A DNA stretch of 64,000 bases from Amorphophallus konjac (Eukaryota; Streptophyta; Magnoliopsida; Alismatales; Araceae), in NCBI GenBank assembly GCA_022559845.1, contig CM040121.1:343144243-343208242 (forward strand), written 5' to 3'. A program made the position numbers and the translations under genes. The notes under the pieces were generated by a model. It was not told the DNA's origin and did no database searches. It saw nothing but the letters and a program-made list of their open reading frames with translations. Below, piece after piece: positions 1 through 12,600 of the stretch; position 1 is the stretch's first letter, and the number at the start of each line of letters is the position of its first letter.

Positions 1-3000
1 AATTCTGAGCGCTGAGATCAAACCGATCCGAATTGAAATCCGTCAGTTTTGACAAGTCACTTTCATCTCCCGGGTCGTGTTGGAACGATCGGCACGTTGA
101 TCTGACCGATATTTCAGATTTTAGATCCCCAAACCCAACTTCTTTAATTTTTAACTAAGTGCATTTACAACATGCACTTTTGAGCGCCGGGCCCAAATCG
201 AGTATCCGATTTGGATTCCGCGAGTTCTCACAAGTCACTTTTACTGCCCAAGTCGTGTTGGAACGATCGACACGCCGATCAGACATGTATTTCAGATTTT
301 AGACCCCCCAACCCCTACTTATCTATCTTTTAAATTAATTACATTTAGAGAATGCACTTTTGAGCGTTGGGCCCACACCAGATATCCGATTTAGATTCCG
401 TCAGTTCTGACAAGTCACTTTCATCACCCAAGTCGTGTTGAAACAATCGGCATGCCAATCAGACCCGTATTTCATATTTTAGACCCCCGAACCCGACTTC
501 TTTAAATTTAACCTAAGTGCATTTACAAAATGCACATTTGAATGCTAGGCCCAAACCGGGTATCCGATTTGGATTCCGCCAATTCTCACAAGTCACTTTT
601 ATCTCCCATGTCCTCTTGGAACGATCGGCACGCCAATCAGACCGTTATCTTAGATTTTAGACCCCCAGACCCGACTTCTTTAATTTTAAACTAAGTGTAT
701 TTACAAAATATATTTTTGAGTGCTAGGCCCCAAACCGGGTATCCGAATTGGATTCCGCCAGTTCTCAAGAATCACTTTTATCTCCCAGGTCCTGTTGGAA
801 CGATCGGCAAGCCGATCAGACCGGTATTTCAGATTTCAGACCCCCCAACCCCTAGTTATCTGTCTTTTAAATTAATTACATTTAGAGAATGCACTTTTGA
901 GCGCTGGGCCCAAACCAGGTATCCGATTTGGATTCTGCCAGTTCTTACAAGTCACTTTTATCTCCCAGGTCCTATTGGAACGATCACCATACCAATCAGA
1001 CCGGTATTTCATATTTTAGACCCCCGGACCCGGCTTCTTTAATTTTAAACTAAGTGTATTTACAATATGCACTTTTGAGTGCTAAGCCTCCAACCGGGTA
1101 TCCGATTTGGATTCCGCCATTTCTCACAAGTCACTTTTATCTCCCAGGTCCTGTTGGAACGATTGGCACGCCGATCAGACCGATATTTCAGATTTTAGAC
1201 CCCCGAACCCGACTTCTTTAAATTTAAACTAAGTGCATTTACAAAATGCACTTTTGAACGCTAGGCCCAAACCGGATATCCGATTTGAATGCCGCTAGTT
1301 CTCACAAGTCAGTTTTATCTCCCATGTCTTGTTAGAATGATCGGCACACCGATCAGACCAGTATTTTAGATTTTAGACCCCTGGACCCGACCTCTTTAAA
1401 TTTAAACTAAGTGTATTTACAAAATGCACTTTTGAGTGCTAGGCCCCAAACCGGGTATCCGATTTGGATTCCGCCAGTTCTCACAAGTCACTTTTATCTC
1501 CCAGGTCCTGTTGGAACGATCGGCATGCCGATCAGACCTGTATTTCAGATTTTAGACCCCCGAACCCGACTTCTTTAAATTTAAACTAAGTGCATTTAGA
1601 GACTGCACTTTTGAGCGTTGGGCCCAAACCGAGTATCCGATTTAGATTCTGTCAGTTCTCACAAGTCAGTTTTATCTCCCAGGTCCTGTTGGAATGATCG
1701 GCACGTCAATCAGAGCGGTATTTTAGATTTTAGACCCCTGAACCTGACTTCTTTAAAATTAAACTAAGTGCATTTACAAAATGCACTTTTGAGCACTGGG
1801 CCCAAACCGGGTATCTGATTTGGATTCTGCTAGTTCTCACAAGTCACTTTTATCTCCCAGTTCTCACGCCGATCAGATCGGTATTTCAGATTTTAGACTC
1901 CCGGACCTGACTTCTTTAATTTTAAACTAAGTGTATTTACAAAATGCACTTTTAAGCTCTAGGCCCCAAATCGGGTATCCGATTTGGATTGCATCAGTTC
2001 TCACAAGTCACTTTTACCTCCCAGGTCCTGTTGGAATGATCGGCACACCGATCAGACCGATATTTCAGATTTTAGACCCCTCAACCCCTAGTTATCTATC
2101 TTTTAAATTAATTACATTTAGAGACTACACTTTTCAGCGCTGGGCCCAAACCGGGTATCCGATTTGGATTCCGCCAGTTCTCACAAGTCACTTTTATTTC
2201 TCAGGTCCTGTTGCAACGATCGGCATGCCGATCAGATCGGTATTTCATATTTTAGACCCCCGGACCTTACTTATTTAATTTTAAACTAAGTGTATTTACA
2301 AAATACACTTATGAGTGTTAGGCCCCAAACCGAGTATCCGATTTGGATTCCGCCAGTTCTCACAAGTCACTTTTATCTCTCAGGTCCTGTTGGAATGATC
2401 GGCACGCCGATCAGACCTGTATTTCAGATTTTAGAGCCCCGAACCCGACTTCTTTTAATTCAAACTAAGCGCATTTAAAGACTGCACTTTTGAGCGCTGG
2501 GCCCAAACCGAGTATCCGATTTGGATTCCACCATTTATCACAAGTCACTTTTATCTCCCATGTCCTGTTGGAACGATCGGCATGCCGATCAGACCGGCAT
2601 TTCAGATTTTTGACCCCCGGACCCGACTTATTTAATTTTAAACTAAGTGTATTTACAAAATGTACTTTTGAGTGCTAGGCCCCAAACCGAGTATCCAATT
2701 TGTATTCTGCCAGTTCTCACAAGTCACTTTTATCTCATAGGTCATGTTGGAATGATCGGCACGCCGATCAGATCGGTATTTCAGATTTTAGACCCCCGAA
2801 CCCGACTTCTTAAAATTTAAACTAAGTGCATTTACAAAATACAGTTTTGAGCGCTGGGCCCCAAATTTGGTATCCGATTTGAATTCTGGCAATTCTCACA
2901 AGTCACTTTTATTTCCCAAGTCCGGTTGGAATGATCGGCACGCCAATCAGACCGGTATTTCAGATTTTACACCCCCGAACCCGACTTCTTTAAAATTAAA

Positions 3001-5612
3001 CTAAGTACATTTACAAACTGCACTTTTGAGCACTGGGCCCAAATCGGGTATCCGATTTGGATTCCGCCAGTTCTCACAAGTCACTTTTATCTCCCAGGTC
3101 CTATTGGAATGATCGGCACGCCGATCAGACCGGTATTTCAGATTTTAGACCCCCGGACCCGACTTCTTGAATTTTAAACTAAGTGTATTAACAAAATGCA
3201 CTTTTGAGCGCTAGGCCCCAAACCGGGTATCCGATTTGGATTGCATCAGTTCTCACAAGTCACTTTTACCTCCCAGGTCCTGTTGGAATGATCGGCACGC
3301 CGATCAGACCGGTATTTCAGATTTTAGAACCCTCAACCCCTAGTTATCTATCTTTTAAATTAATTACATTTAGAGACTGCACTTTTGAGCGCTGGGCCCA
3401 AACCGGGTATCCGATTTGGATTCTGCCAGTTCTCACAAGTCACTTTTATTTCTTAGGTCCTGCTGCAACGATCGGTACGCCGATCAGACCGGTATTTCAG
3501 ATTTTAGACCCCCGGACCTGACTTATTTAATTTTAAACTAAGTGTATTTACAAAATACACTTTTGAGTGCTAGGCCCCAAACAGGGTATCCGATTTGGAT
3601 TCCGCCAGTTCTCACAAGTCACTTTTATCTCCCAGGTCCTGTTGGAACGATCGGCACGCCATCAGACCAGTATTTCAGATTTTAGACCCCCGAACCCGAC
3701 TTCTTTAAATTTAAACTAAGTGCATTTAGAGACTGCGCTTTTGAGCGCTGGGCCCAAACCGAGTATCCGATTTGGATTCCGCCATTTATCACAAGTCACT
3801 TTTATCTCCCAGGTCCTGTTGGAATGATCGGCATGCCGATCAGACCAGTATTTCATATTTTTGACCCCCGGACCCGACTTATTTAATTTTAAACTAAGTG
3901 TATTTACAAAATTTACTTTTGAGCGCTACGCCCCAAACCGAGTATCCAATTTGGATTCCGCCAGTTCTCACAAGTCACTTTTATCTCCCAGGTCCTGTTG
4001 AGTGATCGGCACGCCGATCGGACCGGTATTTCATATTTTAGACCCCCGAACCTGACTTCTTTAAATTTAAACTAAGTGCATTTACAAAATGCACTTTTGA
4101 GCGCTGGGCCCCAAACTGGATATCTGATTTGGATTCTGTCAGTTCTCACAAGTCACTTTTATCTCCCAGGTCCTGTTGGAATGATCGGCACGTCAATCAG
4201 ACCGGTATTTCAGATTTTAGACCCCCGAACCCGACTTCTTTAAAATTAAACTAAGTTCATTTACAAAATGCACTTTTGAGCACTGGGCCGAAACCGGGTA
4301 TCCGATTTGGATTCCGCCAGTTCTCACAAGTCACTTTTATCTCCCAGGTCCAATTGGAATGATCGGCATGCCGATCAGATCGGTATTTCAGATTTTAGAC
4401 CCCCGGACCCGACTTCTTTAATTTTAAACTAAGTGTATTTACAAAATGCACTTTTGAGCGCTAGGCCCCAAACCGGGTATCCGATTTGGATTGCATCAGT
4501 TCTCACAAAGTCACTTTTACCTCCCAGGTCCTGTTGGAATGATCGGCACGTCGATCAGACCGGTATTTTAGATTTTAGACCCCTCAACCCCTAGTTATCT
4601 ATCTTTTAAATTAATAACATTTAGAGACTGCACTTTTGAGCGCTGGGCTCAAACCGGGTATCCGATTTGGATTCCGCCAGTTCTCACAAGTCACTTTTAT
4701 TTCTCAGGTCCTATTGCAACGATCGGCACGCCGATCAGACCGGTATTTCAGATTTTAGACGCCCAGACCCGACTTCTTTAATTTTAAACTAAGTGTATTT
4801 ACAAAATACACTTTTGAGTGCTAGGCCCCAAACCGGGTATCCGATTTGGATTCCGCCAGTTCTCACAAGTCACTTTTATCTCCCAGGTCCTGTTGGAACG
4901 ATCGGCACGCCGATCAGACCTGTATTTCAGATTTTAGACCCCCGAACCCGACTTCTTTAAATTTAAACTAAGTGCATTTACAAAATACACTTTTGAGAGC
5001 TGGGCCCCAAACTGGGCATCCGATTTGGATTCTGTTAGTTCTCACAAGTTACTTTTATCTCCCAGGTCCTGTTGGAATGATCGGCACGTCAATCAGACTG
5101 GTATTTCATATTTTTGACCCCCGGACCCGACTTGTTTAAAATTAAACTAAGTACATTTACAAACTGCACTTTTGAGCACTGGGCCCAAATCGAGTATCCG
5201 ATTTGGATTCCGCCAGTTCTTACAAGTCACTTTTATCTCCCAGGTCCTATTGGAATGATCAGCACGCCGATCAGACCGGTATTTCAGATTTTAGACCCCC
5301 GGACCCGACTTCTTTAATTTTAAACTAAGTGTATTTACAAAATACACTTTTGTGCGCTAGGCCCCAAACCGGGTATCCGATTTGGATTGCATCAGTTCTC
5401 AGAAGTCACTTTTACCTCCCAGGTCCTGTTGGAATGATCGGCACGCCGATCAGACCGGTATTTCAGATTTTAGACCCCTCAACCCCTAGTTATCTATCTT
5501 TTAAATTAATTACATTTAGAGACTACACTTTTGTGCGCTGGGCCCAAACCGGGTATCCGATTTGGATTCCGCCAGTTCTCACAAGTCACTCTTATTTCTC
5601 AGGTCCTGTTGC

Positions 5613-7628
5613 AATGATCGGCACGCCGATCAGACCGCTATTTCAGATTTTAGACCCCCGGACCCGACTTATTTAATTTTAAACTAAGTGTATTTACAAA
5701 ATACACTTTTGAGTGGTTGGCACCAAACCGGGTATCTGATTTGGATTCCGCCAGTTCTCACAAGTCACTTTTATCACCTAGGTCCTGTTGGAACGATTGG
5801 CACGCCGATCAGACCTGTATTTCAGATTTTAGACCCCCGAACCCGACTTCTTTAAATTTAAACTAAGTGCATTTAGAGACTGCACTTTTGAGCGCTGGGC
5901 CCAAACCGAGTATCCGATTTTGATTCCGCCATTTATCACAAGTCACTTTTATCTCCCAGGTCCTGATGGAACGATCGGCATGCCGATCAGACCAGTATTT
6001 CATATTTTTGACCCCCGGACCCGACTTATTTAATTTTAAACTAAGTGTATTTACAAAATATACTTTTGAGCGCTAGGCCTCAAACCGAGTATCCAATTTG
6101 GATTCCGCCAGTTCTCACAAGTCACTTTTATCTCCCAGGTCCTGTTTGAACGATCGACACGCCGATCAGACCGGTATTTCATATTTTAGACCCCCGAACC
6201 TGACTTCTTTAAATTTAAACTAAGTGCATTTACAAAATGCACTTTTGAGCGCTGGGCCCCAAACTGGATATCTGATTTGGATTCTGTCAGTTCTCACAAG
6301 TCACTTTTATCTCCCAGGTCCTGTTTGAATGATCGGCACGTCAATCAGACCGGTATTTCAGATTTTAGACCCCCGAACCCCGACTTCTTTAATTTTAGAC
6401 TAAGTGTATTTACAAAATGCACTTTTGAGCGTCGGCCCCAAACCGGGTATCCGATTTGGATTCGCCAGTTCTCACAAGTCTCTTTTATGTCCCAGGTCGT
6501 GTTGGAATGATCGGCATGCCGATCAGACGGGTATTTCAGATTTTAGACCCCCGGACCCCGACTTCTTTAATTTTAGACTAAGTGTATTTACAAAATGCAC
6601 TTTTGAGCGTCGGCCCCAAACCGGGTATCCGATTTGGATTCGCCAGTTCTCACAAGTCTCTTTTATGTCCCAGGTCGTGTTGGAATGATCGGCACGCCGA
6701 TCAGACGGGTATTTCAGATTTTAGACCCCCGGACCCCGACTTCTTTAATTTTAGACTAAGTGTATTTACAAAATGCACTTTTGAGCGTCGGCCCCAAACC
6801 GGGTATCCGATTTGGATTCCGCCAGTTCTCACAAGTCTCTTTTATGTCCCAGGTCGTGTTGGAATGATCGGCACGCCGATCAGACCGCTATTTCAGATTT
6901 TAGACCCCCGGACCCGACTTATTTAATTTTAAACTAAGTGTATTTACAAAATACACTTTTGAGTGGTTGGCACCAAACCGGGTATCTGATTTGGATTCCG
7001 CCAGTTCTCACAAGTCACTTTTATCACCTAGGTCCTGTTGGAACGATTGGCACGCCGATCAGACCTGTATTTCAGATTTTAGACCCCCGAACCCGACTTC
7101 TTTAAATTTAAACTAAGTGCATTTAGAGACTGCACTTTTGAGCGCTGGGCCCAAACCGAGTATCCGATTTTGATTCCGCCATTTATCACAAGTCACTTTT
7201 ATCTCCCAGGTCCTGATGGAACGATCGACATGCCGATCAGACCAGTATTTCATATTTTTGACCCCCGGACCCGACTTATTTAATTTTAAACTAAGTGTAT
7301 TTACAAAATATACTTTTGAGCGCTAGGCCTCAAACCGAGTATCCAATTTGGATTCCGCCAGTTCTCACAAGTCACTTTTATCTCCCAGGTCCTGTTTGAA
7401 CGATCGACACGCCGATCAGACCGGTATTTCATATTTTAGACCCCCGAACCTGACTTCTTTAAATTTAAACTAAGTGCATTTACAAAATGCACTTTTGAGC
7501 GCTGGGCCCCAAACTGGATATCTGATTTGGATTCTGTCAGTTCTCACAAGTCACTTTTATCTCCCAGGTCCTGTTTGAATGATCGGCACGTCAATCAGAC
7601 CGGTATTTCAGATTTTAGACCCCCGAAC
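5613..7628. repeat. Recent 1250-bp-offset duplication inside the satellite
   Basis: The segment from about 5641 to 6378 reappears from 6891 to 7628 at an offset of exactly 1250 bp. I see one mismatch over roughly 738 bp (G at 5978, A at 7228). Both copies share private variants such as GAGTGGTTGGCACC and CCTGATGGAACG. This is far closer than the typical similarity between neighbouring monomers and marks a very recent copying event. Confidence 0.85.
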
Positions 7629-9645
7629 CCGACTTCTTTAAAATTAAACTAAGTGCATTTACAAAATGCACTTTTGAGCACTGGGCCCAAACCGGGTATC
7701 CGATTTGGATTCCGCCAGTTCTCACAAGTCACTTTTATCTCCCAGGTCCTATTGGAATGATCGGCATGCCGATCAGACCGGTATTTCAGATTTTAGACCC
7801 CCGGACCCGACTTCTTTAATTTTAAACTAAGTGTATTTACAAAATGCACTTTTGAGCACTAGGCCCCAAACCGGGTATCCGATTTGGATTCGCCAGTTCT
7901 CACAAGTCTCTTTTATGTCCCAGGTCGTGTTGGAATGATCGGCACGCCGATCAGACGGTATTTCAGATTTTAGACCCCCGGACCCCGACTTCTTTAATTT
8001 TAGACTAAGTGTATTTACAAAATGCACTTTTGAGCGTCGGCCCAAACCGGGTATCCGATTTGGATTCCGCCAGTTCTCACAAGTCTCTTTTATGTCCCAG
8101 GTCGTGTTGGAATGATCGGCACGCGATCAGACGGGTATTTCAGATTTTAGACCCCCGGACCCCGACTTCTTTAATTTTAGACTAAGTGTATTTACAAAAT
8201 ACACTTTTGAGCGTCGGCCCCAAACCGGGTATCCGATTTGGATTCCGCCAGTTCTCACAAGTCTCTTTTATGTCCCAGGTCGTGTTGGAATGATCGGCAT
8301 CCGATCAGACGGGTATTTCAGATTTTAGACCCCCGGACCCGACTTCTTTAAATTTAAACTAAGTGCATTTACAAAATGCACTTTTGAGCACTGGGCCCCA
8401 AACTGGGCATCCGATTTGGATTCTGTCAGTTCTCACAAGTTACTTTTATCTCCCAGGTCCTGTTGGAATGATCGGCACGTCAATCAGACTGGTATTTCAG
8501 ATTTTTGACCCCCGGACCCGACTTCTTTAAAATTAAACTAAGTACATTTACAAACTGCACTTTTGGGCACTGGGCCCAAATCGGGTATCCGATTTGGATT
8601 CCGCCAGTTCTTACAAGTCACTTTTATCTCCCAGGTCCTATTGGAATGATCGGCACGCCGATCAGATCGGTATTTCAGATTTTAGACCCCCGGACCCGAC
8701 TTCTTTAATTTTAAACTAAGTGTATTTACAAAATACACTTTTGTGCGCTAGGCCCCAAACCGGGTATCCGATTTGGATTGCATCAGTTCTCAGAAGTCAC
8801 TTTTACCTCCCAGGTCCTGTTGGAATGATCGGCACGCCGATCAGACCGGTATTTCAGATTTTAGACCCCTCAACCCCTGACTTCTTTAATTTTAGACTAA
8901 GTGTATTTACAAAATACACTTTTGAGCGTCGGCCCCAAACCGGGTATCCGATTTGGATTCCGCCAGTTCTCACAAGTCACTTTTATGTCCCAGGTCCTGT
9001 TGAATGATCGGCATGCCGATCAGACGGGTATTTCAGATTTTAGACCCCCGGACCCGACTTCTTTAATTTTAGACTAAGTGTATTTACAAAATGCACTTTT
9101 GAGCGTCGGCCCCAAACCGGGTATCCGATTTGGATTCCGCCAGTTCTCACAAGTCTCTTTTATGTCCTAGGTCGTGTTGGAATGATCGGCACGCCGATCA
9201 GACTGGTATTTCAGATTTTAGACCCCCGACCCCGACTTCTTTAATTTTAGACTAAGTGTATTTACAAAATACACTTTTGAGCGTCGGCCCAAACCGGGTA
9301 TCCGATTTGGATTCCGCCAGTTCTCACAAGTCTCTTTTATGTCCCAGGTCCTGTTGGAATGATCGGCATGCCGATCAGACAGGTATTTCATATTTTAGAC
9401 CCCCGGACCCGACTTCTTTAATTTTAGACTAAGTGTATTTACAAAATACACTTTTGAGCGCTAGGCCTCAAACCGGTATCCGATTTGGATTCCGTCAGTT
9501 CTCACAAGTCACTTTTATGTCCCAGGTCCTGTTGAATGATCGACACGCCGATCAGACGGTATTTCAGATTTTAGACCCCCGACCCTGACTTCTTTAAATT
9601 TAGACTAAGTGTATTTACAAAATGCACTTTTGAGCGTCGGCCCCA
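6390..9645. repeat. Islands of a second monomer subfamily (GTCGGCCCC type)
   Basis: Three clusters of a distinct monomer lie at about 6390-6890, 7890-8340 and 8890-9645. They are recognised by GAGCGTCGGCCC, AAGTCTCTTTTATGTCCC, CAGACGGGTATTTC and TTTAGACTAAGTG. Copies within a cluster are nearly identical and 173-180 bp apart. Many differ only by single missing bases, for example CACGCGATCAG, CATCCGATCAG and GTTGAATGATC. A degenerate relative lies near 13010-13380. The clusters interrupt the seven-monomer register of the main family. Confidence 0.8.
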
Positions 9646-12600
9646 AACCGGGTATCCGATTTGGATTCCGCTAGTTCTCACAAGTCACTTTTATCTCCCA
9701 GGTCCTATTGGAATGATCGGCACGCCGATCAGACCGGTATTTCAGATTTTAGACCCCCGGACCCGACTTCTTTAATTTTAAACTAAGTGTATTTTCAAAA
9801 TGCACTTTTGAGCGCTTGGCCCCAAACCGGGTATCCGATTTGGATTGCATCAGTTCTCACAAGTCACTTTTACCTCCCAGGTCCTGTTGGAATGATTGGC
9901 ATGCCGATCAGACCGGTATTTTAGATTTTAGACCCCTCAACCCCTAGTTATCTATATTTTAAATTAATTACATTTAGAGACTGTACTTTTGAGCGCTGGG
10001 CCCAAACCGGGTATCCGATTTGGATTCTGCCAGTTCTCACAAGTCACTTTTATTTCTCAGGTCCTATTGCAATGATCGGCACGCCGATCAGACCGGTATT
10101 TCAGATTTTATACCCCTAGACCTGACTTCTTTAATTTTAAACTAAGTGTATTTATAAAATACACTTATGAGTGCTAGGCCCCAAACCGGGTATCCGATTT
10201 AGATTCCGCCAGTTCTCACAAGTCACTTTTATCTCCCAGGTCCTGTTGGAACGATCGGCACGCCGATCAGACCTGTATTTCAGATTTTAGACCCCCGAAC
10301 CCGACTTCTTTGAATTTAAACTAAGTGCATTTAGAGACTGCACTTTTGAGCGCTGGGCCCAAGCCGAGTATCCGATTGGTATTCCGCCATTTGTCACAAG
10401 TCACTTTTATCTCCCAGGTCCTGTTGGAACGATCGGCATGCTGATCAGACCGGTATTTCATATTTTTGACCCCCGGACCCGACTTATTTAATTTTAAACT
10501 AAGTGTATTTACAAAATATACTTTTGAGCGCTAGGCCCCAAACCGAGTATCCAATTTGGATTCCGCCAGTTCTCACAAGTCACTTTTATCTCCCAGGTCC
10601 TGTTGGAATGATCGGCACGCCGATCAGACCGATATTTCAGATTTTAGACCCCCGAACCCGACTTCTTTAAATTTAAACTAAGTGCATTTACAAAATGCAC
10701 TTTTGAGCGCTGGGCCCCAAATCGGATATCCGATTTGGATTCTGTCAGTTCTCACAAGTCACTTTTATCTCCAAGGTCCTGTTGGAATGATCGGCATGTC
10801 AATCAGATTGGTATTTCAGATTTTAGACTGCCGAAACTGACTTCTTTAAAATTAAACAAAGTGCATTTACAAAATGCACTTTTGAGCACTGGGCCCAAAC
10901 CGGGTATCCGATTAGATTTCGCCAGTTCCCACAAGTCACTTTTATCTCCCAGGTCCTATTGGAATGATCGGCACGCTGATCAGACCGGTATTTCAGATTT
11001 TAGACCCCCGGACCTGACTTCTTTAATTTTAAACTAAGTGTATTTACAAAATGCACTTTTGAGCGCTAGGCCCCAAACCGAGTATCCGATTTGGATTGCA
11101 TCAGTTCTCACAAGTCACTTTTACCCCCTAGGTCTTGTTGGAATGATCGGCACACCGATCAGACCGGTATTTCAGATTTTAGACCCCTCAACCCCTAGTT
11201 ATCTATCTTTTAAATTAATTACATTTAGAGACTACACTTTTCAGCGCTGGGCCCAAACTGGGTATCCGATTTTGATTCCGCCAGTTCTCACAAGTCACTT
11301 TTATTTCTCAGGTCCTGTTGCAACGACCGGCACGCCGATCAGACTAGTATTTCAGATTTTAGACCCCCGGACCCGACTTATTTAATTTTAAACTAAGTAT
11401 ATTTACAAAATACACTTTTCAGTGCTAGGCTCCAAACCGGGTATCCGATTTGGATTCCGCCAGTTCTCACAAGTCACTTTTATCTCCCAGGTCCTGTTGG
11501 AACGATCGGCACGTCGATCAGACCTGTATTTCAGATTTTAGACCCCCGAACCCGACTTCTTTAAATTTAAACTAAGTGCATTTAGAGACTGCACTTTTTA
11601 GCGCTGGGCCCAAACCGAATATCCGATTTAGATTCCGCCATTTATCACAAGTCACTTTTATCTCCCAGGTCCTGTTGGAATGATCGGCATGTCGATCAGA
11701 CCGGTATTTCATATTTTTTACCCCCGGACCCGACTTATTTAATTTTAAACTAAGTGTATTTACAAAATGTACTTTTGAGCGCTAGGCCCCAAACCGAGTA
11801 TCCAATTTGGATTCCGCCAGTTCTCACAAGTCACTTTTATCTCCCGGGTCCTGTTGGAACGATCGGCACGCCGATCAGATCGGTATTTCAGATTTTAGAC
11901 CCCCGAACCTGACTTCTTTAAATTTAAACTAAGTGCATTTACAAAATGCACTTTTGAGCGCTGGGCCCCAAACTGGGTATCTGATTTGGATTCTGTCAGT
12001 TCTCACAAGTCACTTTTATCTCCCAGGTCCTGTTGGAATGATCGGCACGTCAATCAGACCGGTATTTCAGATTTTGGACCCCCGAACCCGACTTCTATAA
12101 AATTAAACTAAGTGCATCTACAAAATGCACTTTTGAGCACTGGGCCCAAACCGGGTATCCGATTTAGATTTCGCCAGTTCTCAAAAGTCACTTTTATCTC
12201 CCAGGTCCTATTCGAAAGATCGGCACGCCGATCAGACCGATATTTCAGATTTTAGACCACCGGACCCGACTTCTTTAATTTTAAACTAAGTGTATTTACA
12301 AAATGCACTTTTGAGCGCTAGGCCCCAAACCGGGTATCCGATTTGGATTGCATCAGTTCTCACAAGTCACTTTTACCTCCTAGGTCCTATTGGAATGATC
12401 GGCACGCCGATCAGACCGGTATTTCAGATTTTAGACCCCTCAACCCCTAGTTATCTATCTTTTAAATTAATTACATTTAGAGACTACACTTTTCAGCGCT
12501 GGGCCAAAACCAGGTATCCGATTTGGATTCTGCCAGTTCTCAGAAGTCACTTTTATTTCTCAGGTCCTGTTGCAACAATCGGCACGCCGATCAGACCGGT

